DNA of 64,000 nucleotides from Bacillota bacterium (GTDB lineage Bacteria; Planctomycetota; UBA8108; UBA1146). A program made the position numbers and the translations under genes. The stretch lies in NCBI GenBank assembly GCA_003973385.1, contig QNYK01000106.1:1-64000 (forward strand), in the 5' to 3' direction. Shown piece after piece: positions 10,373 to 18,823 of the stretch. The notes beneath the pieces are model-generated. The model was not told the origin of the DNA. It searched no databases and saw nothing but the letters and a program-made list of their open reading frames with translations. Position 1 is the first letter of the stretch; each line of letters opens with the position of its first letter.

Positions 10373-11149
10373 TCACGGCCAATTTACCGAGCCTGCCACG
10401 ATCCTGGAACAAGCCTGGATCAGATCCACCGCTGTTGACCGTACAGCGATCTCGATCCTTTTCCAGCCCTGCACTTGCAGTTCTCTTGCAGTGGTAACAC
10501 CTGTAGCCACTGCAGGAGTCACCTGCATCACATCGCACGCATCATCGATTCTGGAAACCACTGCACGAACGGATGCCGGACTGGTAAAGATAATTCCCGA
10601 CAGGCTTTTTTGACCGGCGCTCCAACTATTCGGATCCAGATCATCTTCCACCTGGGATCGAGATACTTCCACCCTCATCACATCGATGCCGGCGGCCGTC
10701 AATCGTTCAGAGACGATCGGCAAACCAAGATCGCTCGTGAAATGAATCGCGCTGCCGCATTTGATCTCGGAAAGCAGCTGGGAGCAGAGCGAGTCCGCTC
10801 CACTTCCATCTCCTTCGACGCTGACCTCGAACCCTGCTTCTCGAATAGCATCAGCGGTTGCAGGCCCGACAGCGATCCACTCCATCGATCTGAGAGCATC
10901 ATGCTCCGATGGATTGATCATGGTGAAAAAGTGTCTGACCGTGGTCGCACTGGTAAAGATGAACAGTGAGCCGCCAGGGAGTCCATCCAACGATTGCAGG
11001 ACCGGCTCGCTGGGACCTCTTCTGAGCAAGATCGCCGGGGATAGGACTACCTCGGCACCATTCTCCTCCAGCGCGACCCGCCAACTCGAAGCTCTCTCTC
11101 GTGGACGAGTCAGAATCCAGCGGGAACCTTCCAGCGGTAGAACTCCCAT
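10373..11149 (-). CDS. hemD: uroporphyrinogen-III synthase
   Basis: Closes hydroxymethylbilane to uroporphyrinogen III with inversion of ring D. HemD sequences diverge strongly, so the call rests on the two-lobed pattern and the context. Visible blocks are the N-terminal LTRPRERAS, FTSATTVRHFF, VGPATADAIREAGFE, FTSPASVRAVV and the C-terminal VATGVTTARELQVQG. Length is 258 residues, normal for the family. The ATG overlaps the hemC stop as TGATG, placing it directly after the enzyme that makes its unstable substrate. Confidence 0.9.
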   Translation of the reverse strand: MGVLPLEGSRWILTRPRERASSWRVALEENGAEVVLSPAILLRRGPSEPVLQSLDGLPGGSLFIFTSATTVRHFFTMINPSEHDALRSMEWIAVGPATADAIREAGFEVSVEGDGSGADSLCSQLLSEIKCGSAIHFTSDLGLPIVSERLTAAGIDVMRVEVSRSQVEDDLDPNSWSAGQKSLSGIIFTSPASVRAVVSRIDDACDVMQVTPAVATGVTTARELQVQGWKRIEIAVRSTAVDLIQACSRIVAGSVNWP

Positions 11150-12078
11150 CAGATCTTCTCCTGCTGATCGAGTCGGTGGAGGATGGCATCTCCTCCAGCC
11201 TTACGAACCTTCGCAGCCAGTTCACGCCCTATCGATCGAGGGTCCTTCGCTGAGCCTTCAAAGCCGAGTCGAATCAACTCGGAACCATCCGGTAGACCGA
11301 GAACACCACAAAGAGACAGTTGCCCCCCGGTACGGACGGCGATGGCTCCTATCGGTAGATGGCATCCTCCCCCAAGAGCGGCGAGAAACTCTCGCTCGGC
11401 ATCGACACAGGCTCTCGTGCTTGCGTCATCCAACTCTGCAACCACGGAGGTGAGTTTCTCATCTTCGGCGCGGATCTCCACTGCAAGCGCACCCTGGCCC
11501 GGTGCGGGGGTGATCTCGGTGGTCGAGAGAGTGCAACGTATTCGGTTCGACAGTCCGAGTCTGTTGAGACCTGCAGCGGCGAGAACCAGCCCAGCATCCC
11601 CCCGCTCCTGATGCACTCTGAGTCTTGTATCAAGATTGCCGCGGATTCCAGCTATCTCAAGGTGAGGGTATCGGTGCAGGATCTGGCAAGATCTGCGCAA
11701 TGACCCGGTGGCGACAGAGGACCCAGGGGGAACATCGACAAGTCCGGGATATCCCTCGGAGATCCATGCGTCACTCGGATCTTCTCTGGCTGGGATGGCA
11801 GCGATCACAAGCCCGGGAGGCTGCTCGACCGGAAGATCCTTGAGCGAATGCACAGCCACATCGATTTCACCATCGGCGAGAGCACGCTCCACCTCCGCCG
11901 AAAAGACACCCGGTGATCCCATCTCGTGAAGCGGTGTTGCCTGATCCTGATCTCCACCGGTCTCGATCAACACCTCCTCGATGATGATCTCTGGATGCCT
12001 TGCCCTGATCAGATCGGCGATGCCGCCAGATTGAGTCCTGGCCAGGACACTCGCACGTGTTCCCAGTCGTATCTTCAC
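11149..12078 (-). CDS. hemC: porphobilinogen deaminase (hydroxymethylbilane synthase)
   Basis: Polymerises four porphobilinogens into hydroxymethylbilane on a covalently bound dipyrromethane cofactor. The N-terminus MKIRLGTRASVLA is diagnostic. The cofactor cysteine is C239 in LGGGCHLPIGA, and the catalytic Asp is D81 in VHSLKDLP. Length 309 residues. The start overlaps the hemA stop as ATGA, and the stop overlaps hemD as TGATG, so hemA-hemC-hemD are probably translated as a coupled set. Confidence 0.96.
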   Translation of the reverse strand: MKIRLGTRASVLARTQSGGIADLIRARHPEIIIEEVLIETGGDQDQATPLHEMGSPGVFSAEVERALADGEIDVAVHSLKDLPVEQPPGLVIAAIPAREDPSDAWISEGYPGLVDVPPGSSVATGSLRRSCQILHRYPHLEIAGIRGNLDTRLRVHQERGDAGLVLAAAGLNRLGLSNRIRCTLSTTEITPAPGQGALAVEIRAEDEKLTSVVAELDDASTRACVDAEREFLAALGGGCHLPIGAIAVRTGGQLSLCGVLGLPDGSELIRLGFEGSAKDPRSIGRELAAKVRKAGGDAILHRLDQQEKI

Positions 12079-13358
12079 TCGACTTCCTTCTTCTGCTCCT
12101 CGGTATCATCGCCTTGAAATAGCGACTCGAGGCGGGTCAAGAGTGCATCACTGAGCTGGGTGCCAGATGTCCGCAATTCCTCTGTCGGTCTGTGAAGCAC
12201 CCTCTTCACTACTTTTCGCATCAATTTCGAGAGATGGTCATGCACCTCGATATCCAGTTCATCGCGCAACAGGTCCAGTTCCTTCTGGCTCGCATCTTCC
12301 AGTGCTTTCCGTAGGGACCGGATCGCTGGTCCTAACTGCTGATTGCCGATCCATCTCTCAAATTGCCTGCACTCATGTTGAACGATTTCTTCTGCATCTG
12401 GAATCGCTGCTCTTCTTGAATCCAGGTGACCCTCGATCATCCGAGCGAGGTCGTCGATGTTGTAGAGGAAAACCTGCTGGAGACTTCTCGCCTCGGGATC
12501 GATGTCTCTCGGGACACCCAGGTCCACAAGCAACAGGGCCCTGGCTCGACCTGCTAGCGAGGACCTGACCAGTTCAGTATCGATGATGGGTTGCTGGGAT
12601 CCAGTTGAACTGATCACTACATCAGCATCGCAGATGTGCTTTCCCAGTGCATCCATGTCACCAAGGGTGGCTCCGTAGACCTCAGCAAGAAACTCAGCGT
12701 GCTCATGACTCCGGTTGAGGATGGTTATCTTCGCATCCTTGATACCTTGCAGATGCTTCAGAACAAGTTCCGACACCTCGCCTGCGCCTACAACGCAAAA
12801 ATTGAGTCCGCAGAGGTCTCCATGAATCTTACGAGCAATTTGCAGGGCTCCGTATGCCACCGACAGCGCGCCATCTCCCAGAGCAGTCTCGGTACGAACT
12901 CGCTTTCCGCAGCGAAGAGCCTTCTCCCAGAGCTTCCGGATGATCCGGCCATCCACGCCGGCTTGTTTTGACAAATCGATGGATAATCGAACCTGCCCCA
13001 GTACTTCGCTCTCTCCCAGCAACTGGCTCTCAAGCCCTGACGCCACCCTGAGAAGGCGATCGATCGAATCGGTATGACCAAGAATTAGTTGAGTGGAGTT
13101 GTCCGGAATCGTGAAGTTCCGTTCCATCGACCAGCGCTGGAGAGTATCGCGGAGGATCGACTCCCCTCTACGTTCATTTTCGACAGCTATGAAAAGTTCG
13201 GTCCTGTTACATGTAGAAATGATCAGCGCGTTATCGATCTCGGATCTGCTGGACATCTCCATCAGAAATCGAATCGCCTGATCATCGGAAAAGGCCATCT
13301 TCTCGCGGATCTCGATGGGGAATACCGAATGGCTCAGTGTGAGGCTTGATAACTTCAT
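12075..13358 (-). CDS. hemA: glutamyl-tRNA reductase
   Basis: First committed step of C5-pathway tetrapyrrole synthesis: reduces glutamyl-tRNA to glutamate-1-semialdehyde with NADPH. The catalytic cysteine is C50 in ISTCNRTEL. The NADPH-binding motif VVGAGEVSELVLKHL begins near residue 189, and a helical C-terminal dimerisation domain follows. I use the ATG at 13358 (MKLSSLTLSH), 427 residues. It overlaps the stop of the upstream membrane gene as TGATG and gives the conserved N-terminus; a start at 13433 would add 25 residues unlike the family. Confidence 0.95.
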   Translation of the reverse strand: MKLSSLTLSHSVFPIEIREKMAFSDDQAIRFLMEMSSRSEIDNALIISTCNRTELFIAVENERRGESILRDTLQRWSMERNFTIPDNSTQLILGHTDSIDRLLRVASGLESQLLGESEVLGQVRLSIDLSKQAGVDGRIIRKLWEKALRCGKRVRTETALGDGALSVAYGALQIARKIHGDLCGLNFCVVGAGEVSELVLKHLQGIKDAKITILNRSHEHAEFLAEVYGATLGDMDALGKHICDADVVISSTGSQQPIIDTELVRSSLAGRARALLLVDLGVPRDIDPEARSLQQVFLYNIDDLARMIEGHLDSRRAAIPDAEEIVQHECRQFERWIGNQQLGPAIRSLRKALEDASQKELDLLRDELDIEVHDHLSKLMRKVVKRVLHRPTEELRTSGTQLSDALLTRLESLFQGDDTEEQKKEVE

Positions 13359-14158
13359 CAGGCGTGGGGTCCAAATCTGATTATCCAGACGATGATGAAA
13401 ATAACGCCTCCCAGGCCCGTGACCGAAAACCACGCTCGCCAGGCAGTCACCGTCCCAGTCGAACGGGGCACCAGAGCCAGAACCCCGAACAGAATCGCCA
13501 GCGCCAGTGAAATCGACGTCACCGGACCGGTTGACCAGGTGAGTACTTCCCCGAGGAACACTGCGCTGACCATCGTGACGACCAGCGAAACTGTTGCTAT
13601 CACGGTTGCCAGCCGGATCAAACGGGAGAGCGATTCCAGGGAGGAGAGCCTATGAAAGAGAACTCCAAATTGTCCGCTCTTGATCGACCGCTTCAGCAGT
13701 AGCCAAAGAACACCATGAATCCCAGCTGTGGAGACCCCCGCGACTCCAATCCAGGCCGTGAACGCATGAAGTGAACTGATCGAGTCGATCCCCTGCGGAT
13801 CCGTGATCGATTCTCCCAGCGAGAAACTTGCACTTCCTAGCTGGAGGAGAAAGGTCACTGCAATTCCGAATATGAGTGTGGATCTATCACGTGATATCCC
13901 GGCGAGTACCAGGTGCATGGTTACTATCAGGAGCGCCAGCAGTGAGAGAGTCTCCCACCGACTCGCAACAGGGCACGCTCCAACCTCGATCCCACGAACG
14001 ATCAAGGCAACGAGGTGAATCGCAACCGTCACACCGATCCACCGGGTGGCGAGCATTGAAGGATCCTGCCGCTCCCTCAACGCCCGGAATTCTCCTGAAA
14101 GAAGAACGCCGTAGAGGACGGTCAGGATGATCGCAACGCAGTTGGTAACGATCTCCAA
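13358..14158 (-). CDS. HemX/CcsA-family integral membrane protein
   Basis: A 266-residue polytopic membrane protein with about eight hydrophobic segments, located directly upstream of hemA. Size, topology and context match the HemX/CcsA family (cytochrome c assembly superfamily). In Bacillus and relatives HemX limits glutamyl-tRNA reductase levels, while CcsA proper handles heme for cytochrome c maturation. I do not see the tryptophan-rich WWD heme-handling motif of CcsA/CcmC/CcmF, which favours a HemX-like role. The start is TTG at 14158 with AAGGGG about eight nt upstream; the stop overlaps hemA as TGATG. Function is inferred from context. Confidence 0.75.
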   Translation of the reverse strand: MEIVTNCVAIILTVLYGVLLSGEFRALRERQDPSMLATRWIGVTVAIHLVALIVRGIEVGACPVASRWETLSLLALLIVTMHLVLAGISRDRSTLIFGIAVTFLLQLGSASFSLGESITDPQGIDSISSLHAFTAWIGVAGVSTAGIHGVLWLLLKRSIKSGQFGVLFHRLSSLESLSRLIRLATVIATVSLVVTMVSAVFLGEVLTWSTGPVTSISLALAILFGVLALVPRSTGTVTAWRAWFSVTGLGGVIFIIVWIIRFGPHA

Positions 14159-14176
14159 GGTGTATTCCCCTTGCAG

Positions 14177-15736
14177 TTATCCGCCAAGCGCGTTGACGAT
14201 TTCCGGGTCCAGACCCGCAAAAGAGCTCAAGTACTCGACACGCTCTTCACGGATTCTATCAACATGAACTCTGTACTCTTCATCTCGTCCTTGATCGTTA
14301 TACAGGATTCTAGGTTGCAGAATTCCAATGTCAGACTCATCGATTCCAGGGACCGATGTCGCCACCAGATAGCCAAAATCAGGATCGGTCTCCCAACTGA
14401 TGGTAGCTTCTGCAATCCCCTTCACGATGGCACTGGAATGAGCGATTCGAACTTTTTTCGACCGATCGTCGCTGTCGGGGCCTCCGACTCTTCCAGTGTT
14501 GAGAAGATAGGCTTCCATCGGGTGCGCCCTCATCAACTCGAGGAAACGATTACCTTGTTGAGAATGGAGCAATGGGAAGAAGGGGTTTGTTCCAGGTACT
14601 CTCAAGAACTTGCCTGCCTCATCCTTGCCTCCAGCACTCGTTCCCTGGGTTTCTCCGAGCATGAAATAGGCTGCAGACTGCTTAGCATCGAGTTTGCAGA
14701 CCCCTGGAATGATGTTTTCATTTCGATTCAAGATCAGCAGGAAATCAGCGCTTGGAACCTCTCTGGCATCTATCGCGCCAGAGATATCCTCCATGCGAAT
14801 GACTGCTCGGCCATTCTGAGTGTAGGACTCATCGAAGAAATCGATGTTGCCATCATTGTCCTGAGCAACATTTTCCAGGTAGGAAACCTGTCTGCAGACC
14901 GCGGCATGAATCGTCGGCTCATCTTCAACTGAAAGACCAAAAGTCTTTGCAAAACAGCCATTCTCTGTCGCCTGAATCGTCCCATCATCCATCATTGCAA
15001 CAAAATCATCCTGGACGGGACCGGAACCATTCTGTCGCGTGAAGGTTGTTGTCGTCTTGCCGGTGCCGCTCAGTCCAACGATCAGGGCAGTCTTCTGTTC
15101 ATCGCCAACAGGAATCATCTTGCAACCAGCATGAAGTGCCAGTCCTCCCTTGTTGTAGACAAGGGCATTCCACATCCGGAGTCCACCCTTTTTTGACTCG
15201 CCGAAGTAATCGGAGTTCATCACCCTGGTGACTCCTGCTTCGAGATCCACTGTAATGCAGCGATCATCTGGATACCCATTGGCCACGACACTGGGCGTGT
15301 AAACCACGGTCAATTCCGGTTCCCACTGTTCACTTTCGTTGCCGTCCAGCGGGTAATAGAGAAGATCTTGCATCGCGGCGATGTTGGCGAAAGCCTTCTC
15401 CATCCACAGGCGAGCTGAAGTTCTGTGCTCGGGATCATTTCCGATGTAGCCATCGACACATACCATCTGTGCTGATCGAATGAACTCGTCCTGCATTTCA
15501 GCGATCCGTTCGCCCTCCTTGCGAGATATGCACTGATCGCTGTGTCGAGAAGGGTCATCATCGATGATGTAGGTCGACTTTTTGGATCTAGAATCGACGC
15601 GAGTCTGAACATTCAGATTGTCGAAACTGGTCACATTCGCATTTGACATCTGCGAACTGAGATCTCTCAGCAATTCTGCGCTGGGTCGGAAAATTGTTTC
15701 CTTGGGTTCGATCTTGAAACTCTCCAAGATTGCCAT
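14177..15736 (-). CDS. pckA: phosphoenolpyruvate carboxykinase (ATP)
   Basis: Interconverts oxaloacetate plus ATP with phosphoenolpyruvate plus CO2; a gluconeogenic enzyme. The P-loop GLSGTGKTTT is at residues 221-230, followed by the metal-binding DD in VQDDFVAMMDDG (residues 243-244). VVANGYPDDRC and the EGK-less ATP-type architecture fit the ATP family rather than the GTP family. Length 519 residues. The ATG at 15736 is preceded by AAGGAG, which decides the start over an ATG 15 nt upstream. It precedes the heme run by 18 nt on the same strand, so it may share the transcript. A functional link between PEP carboxykinase and heme synthesis is not obvious. Confidence 0.95.
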   Translation of the reverse strand: MAILESFKIEPKETIFRPSAELLRDLSSQMSNANVTSFDNLNVQTRVDSRSKKSTYIIDDDPSRHSDQCISRKEGERIAEMQDEFIRSAQMVCVDGYIGNDPEHRTSARLWMEKAFANIAAMQDLLYYPLDGNESEQWEPELTVVYTPSVVANGYPDDRCITVDLEAGVTRVMNSDYFGESKKGGLRMWNALVYNKGGLALHAGCKMIPVGDEQKTALIVGLSGTGKTTTTFTRQNGSGPVQDDFVAMMDDGTIQATENGCFAKTFGLSVEDEPTIHAAVCRQVSYLENVAQDNDGNIDFFDESYTQNGRAVIRMEDISGAIDAREVPSADFLLILNRNENIIPGVCKLDAKQSAAYFMLGETQGTSAGGKDEAGKFLRVPGTNPFFPLLHSQQGNRFLELMRAHPMEAYLLNTGRVGGPDSDDRSKKVRIAHSSAIVKGIAEATISWETDPDFGYLVATSVPGIDESDIGILQPRILYNDQGRDEEYRVHVDRIREERVEYLSSFAGLDPEIVNALGG

Positions 15737-16078
15737 GCCTCTCCTTCTCATCTCTCGATATGGGATAGCCGTGAGCCACTCTGAGCCCGAAGTTTCAGGA
15801 AGATATCAGGCTACCATCGGCACAAGTCTGGTCACACCAAAGCCGCAGGATAATTCCAGGGGGCCAGAAAGCGCGAATTACGGCGATTGAGGTGTTTTCC
15901 CCACGTAGCCAGCACCTTGATCGTAGGCCCTGCGAAGGTGACACTGCCTGTCCAGTCCGGGTCTCAGCGCGACATACGACGCGATGAAATCACCTGCTTA
16001 TCCTCCCCAGAGATCCCGATGAAGGCGCGCCTACCAGGCGGCGAGGGGCAAGATCCGATCGGGATCTAAAGGAGGGAT
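15737..16078. promoter_or_regulatory. divergent intergenic region, likely start of the pckA-heme transcript and of the DUF2203 gene
   Basis: These 342 bp contain no supported gene and separate two divergently transcribed genes, so both promoters should lie here. I see no convincing -35/-10 pair. An inverted repeat AGATCC-N5-GGATCT at 16051-16067 sits immediately upstream of the AAAGGAGGG ribosome site of the plus-strand gene. It could form a small hairpin near that site. Confidence 0.4.
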
Positions 16079-16441
16079 ATGAGAAAACTATTCACTCTGG
16101 AAGAGGCAAACCAAACTCTTCCCCTGGTTCGAAAGATCGCTTCCCGAATTGTCGAGGAGGGGCGTCGGCTCGAGGGGCTCGCAGGGATTGGTCCCGATTC
16201 ACCCAAGCGCGGCAAGATCGAGAGTCGCAGGCAGGGTCACATCAAGCAGCTCAACAGCCTCGGATGCGAATGGCAAAGCATCGGCATGGATCGTGGTCAG
16301 GTGGATTTTCCGTCGAAGATCGCCAACAGAAGTGTGATCCTTTGCTGGCGACCCGGTGAACGAATTATCAAGAAATACCGCGAGCCCTCCGAGGGCATTT
16401 CGCACACTCATATCCTGCCCCGAAATGGTGTGACCTACTAA
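16079..16441 (+). CDS. DUF2203 family protein
   Basis: A 120-residue soluble protein matching the DUF2203 pattern: N-terminal FTLEEANQTLPLVRKI, a basic middle, then RGQVDFPSKIANRSVILCWRPGE, the conserved core of the family. No biochemical function is established for DUF2203 as far as I know. The start is unambiguous, with AAAGGAGGG five to six nt before the ATG. Its stop overlaps by four nt the stop of a small minus-strand reading frame. It is transcribed away from pckA. Confidence 0.85.
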   Translation: MRKLFTLEEANQTLPLVRKIASRIVEEGRRLEGLAGIGPDSPKRGKIESRRQGHIKQLNSLGCEWQSIGMDRGQVDFPSKIANRSVILCWRPGERIIKKYREPSEGISHTHILPRNGVTY

Positions 16442-16683
16442 CGGTCAGAACCCCAGGTTATTTCGGGACAGCGCTGATCAGCCAGATCAGCAGTAGTTGC
16501 GTCCACTGCGTCTCTCTCGGATACCCTTTTCAGTGCCCCCAGCGCCTCCTCCAATGACTTCCACTCTCTCTTGAGTCTAGGATCACGGCGACAGATCGGT
16601 GGAAAATCAACCTTCCATGCAACCTCACCTTTTCCCAGGGACACCGCTGTGACCCTGAGCCCTCCTTCGGCATGGCTAGTCAT
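16438..16683 (-). CDS. small hypothetical protein (81 aa)
   Basis: A possible 81-residue soluble protein starting MTSHAEGG and ending at 16438, tail to tail with the DUF2203 gene with a 4-nt overlap. It contains KVDFPPICRRDPRLKREWKSLEEAL, a plausible helical segment. I recognise no family. It occupies otherwise empty space and does not shadow another gene for most of its length, which is the main support. It could still be a chance frame. Confidence 0.42.
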   Translation of the reverse strand: MTSHAEGGLRVTAVSLGKGEVAWKVDFPPICRRDPRLKREWKSLEEALGALKRVSERDAVDATTADLADQRCPEITWGSDR

Positions 16684-16846
16684 CCTGTCCTCCCTGCTGA
16701 TCGCTGCACTGAGACGGGATTACCCATCTGGATAGTGACATGATTGTAATCACTGTCATCCCCGATCGGAACCATTTCCGCCGATCGCTTGCCAAGGCGA
16801 TCAAGCCACCTCACCATCTCGACTGAAATCTCAACAAGGAGAACCG

Positions 16847-17680
16847 ATGCGCCAATTCGATGCGATCATCCTGGATCTGGATGGCACCTTGATTGAGGAC
16901 GGTGGTGGCATCCGCCCCAGAGTCCTTTCAGAACTGCGTAGAATCTCCTCTTCAGGTGTTCATGTGATGGTGGCTACGGGTCGCTCGGAACAGTCTGCGT
17001 CACCTGTCATCGATGAACTGGGAATCCTCAATCCTACGGTGATCTACAACGGAGCTGCAGTCTGGTGCCCCAGGAAACGCTGCCTGATCGAGGAACGAAA
17101 CCTCGAGAAAGCACTGCTCGATCGTCTTCTGAAGTACGCCGAGCAGAATGAACTGCTACCGGTCGTCATGTGCGCAGGGTCGAAGCGGGCGTTCTCACCC
17201 AGAACAGATGCTGTCGGATACGCACTTCACGATATGAAGAATATCGAGATCGTTTCACCCTCGCAGATGAGGATCGAACGACCCATTCGCCTCTCCCTCT
17301 TTTCTGATCGCCATCAGGATTCAAAGGGATTTGCAGATGAAATCCGATCTGTCTCTTCTTCCGATGCCTACTACACCTGGTTTCCTCTGAACCTGTTGCC
17401 TTCACACGAAGACAGTACGTTGCAGGTTGTCGATGTCCAACCCAGCTGTGAAGGCAAAAAGGAGGCACTTCGGTTTCTTCAGGAACATCACAAGATCCCT
17501 GCGGATAGATGCGTTGCGATTGGAGATGCTACCAATGACAGTCCCATGGTAGTGGACGCAGGTCTGGGAGTTGCGATGGGAAACGCGATGAACGAACTCA
17601 AGCAAGTCGCTGACCGGACAATCGGGCCCAATGATACGGATGCCATCGCCGATCTGGTCGCTGAGTTGTGGCCGGTCTGA
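16847..17680 (+). CDS. Cof-type HAD-IIB family phosphatase
   Basis: A 277-residue haloacid-dehalogenase superfamily hydrolase of the Cof/IIB subgroup, which usually dephosphorylates small phosphorylated metabolites such as sugar phosphates. Motif I DLDGT holds nucleophile D10 and acid D12; motif II is VATGRS; motif IV is AIGDATNDSPMVVDAG near residue 225, followed by GVAMGNAMNE. The cap insertion lies between motifs II and III. AAGGAG precedes the ATG. Substrate not predictable. Confidence 0.9.
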   Translation: MRQFDAIILDLDGTLIEDGGGIRPRVLSELRRISSSGVHVMVATGRSEQSASPVIDELGILNPTVIYNGAAVWCPRKRCLIEERNLEKALLDRLLKYAEQNELLPVVMCAGSKRAFSPRTDAVGYALHDMKNIEIVSPSQMRIERPIRLSLFSDRHQDSKGFADEIRSVSSSDAYYTWFPLNLLPSHEDSTLQVVDVQPSCEGKKEALRFLQEHHKIPADRCVAIGDATNDSPMVVDAGLGVAMGNAMNELKQVADRTIGPNDTDAIADLVAELWPV

Positions 17681-17702
17681 TCCACTCTTCACATCGCGCG
17701 GA

Positions 17703-18686
17703 TCAAACCTCTTTACCGGAGTAGAGTTTTGCGACCTGTTCAGCATAGCCGTTGTACAGGAGCGTTGGTCTCCGCTTACCCGTTCCGATGTCCCGTTCCA
17801 TCGCCTGGCTCCATCTCGGGTGCGGTTTTGAAGGATTCACATTGGAATAAAATCCATATTCTCTCGGCAACGCCTGATTCCAGAAGGTGGCCGGCTTCTC
17901 CTCGGTAAATTCAATCCTGACGATCGATTTTGGAGATTTATAGCCGTACTTCCAGGGCACCACCACTCGCCATGGAGCGCCGTGCTGCATCGGAAGCCCA
18001 TGGCCATAGAGGCCTACAACTGCCATTGCCAGGGGATGCCTCGCTTCGTCCAGCCGCAACGCTTCGAAGTATGGCCATGGCCACTGCTTGTCCTTTTGGC
18101 CGGGCATGCGAGCTTCATCCAGGATGGAGATGAAACGTATGTACTTCGCCTTTCCGAGCGGTTTGCAACGATCGATCAATTTGTTGAGCGGGTAACCAAT
18201 CCAGGGGACCTGCATCGCCCAGGTCTCAACACAGCGAAACCTGTACAGTCGCTCTTCCAGCGGAGCCACCTTCATCAGGTCATCGAGATCGAGGGTCAAC
18301 GGCTTTTCTACAGCTCCGGCCACCTCTATTTTCCATGGAACTACCTTGAAGTTGCGTGCCATCCGCCAGACGCGATTCTTCACGCTGGTGAACTCGTAAA
18401 AGTTGTTGTAGATCGATGAAATTCCTTCCGGTGTCAGAGTTCGTGGAGCAATCGTGAAATCGGCGCTTCGTTTTGCAGGGAATAGATCCTTGAACTGTTC
18501 ACCGATGGCGGGCTGTATCGCTTCTGGGTTGGGATCTTGAAGAATCCAGGATGCGGAGATGCCCTGCAGTATCTCTGAAACTCCAAGCGTCGAGAGGCCA
18601 GCCAATCCCATGCCCATTCCTCGAAGAATGCTCCTGCGGTCGAGGAACTGATCTTCAGGCGTTACTGATATCTTGTTTGATGACAT
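17703..18686 (-). CDS. msrP: periplasmic protein-methionine-sulfoxide reductase, molybdopterin subunit
   Basis: A YedY/MsrP-type sulfite-oxidase-fold protein that repairs methionine sulfoxide in exported proteins. A twin-arginine signal (DRRSILRG, R17-R18) directs folded export. The molybdenum-ligating cysteine is C152 in RFRCVETWAM. LPMQHGAPWRVVVPWKYGYKSPK is a conserved cofactor-binding block. Length 327 residues fits. The membrane heme partner MsrQ is normally adjacent, but none is found on either side. Upstream on the same strand lie a sialidase-fold gene and ggt. Confidence 0.93.
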   Translation of the reverse strand: MSSNKISVTPEDQFLDRRSILRGMGMGLAGLSTLGVSEILQGISASWILQDPNPEAIQPAIGEQFKDLFPAKRSADFTIAPRTLTPEGISSIYNNFYEFTSVKNRVWRMARNFKVVPWKIEVAGAVEKPLTLDLDDLMKVAPLEERLYRFRCVETWAMQVPWIGYPLNKLIDRCKPLGKAKYIRFISILDEARMPGQKDKQWPWPYFEALRLDEARHPLAMAVVGLYGHGLPMQHGAPWRVVVPWKYGYKSPKSIVRIEFTEEKPATFWNQALPREYGFYSNVNPSKPHPRWSQAMERDIGTGKRRPTLLYNGYAEQVAKLYSGKEV

Positions 18687-18823
18687 TCTAGAGGCCTCTC
18701 TTCAAGTCGCGTGGCGCTGACCCGGAAGATCTGTTCCCTTCCAGGCTACCGACCTGGCAATTTCTCTCAAGCCCACTTCTTCGCCCATCGTCACCTCGAA
18801 CTGATTCACGGCCTGCTTCCCCA

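Noticed and set aside
15887..16069. 60-codon plus-strand frame before the DUF2203 gene
   Set aside because: No ribosome site and no family resemblance; it lies in the divergent promoter region.
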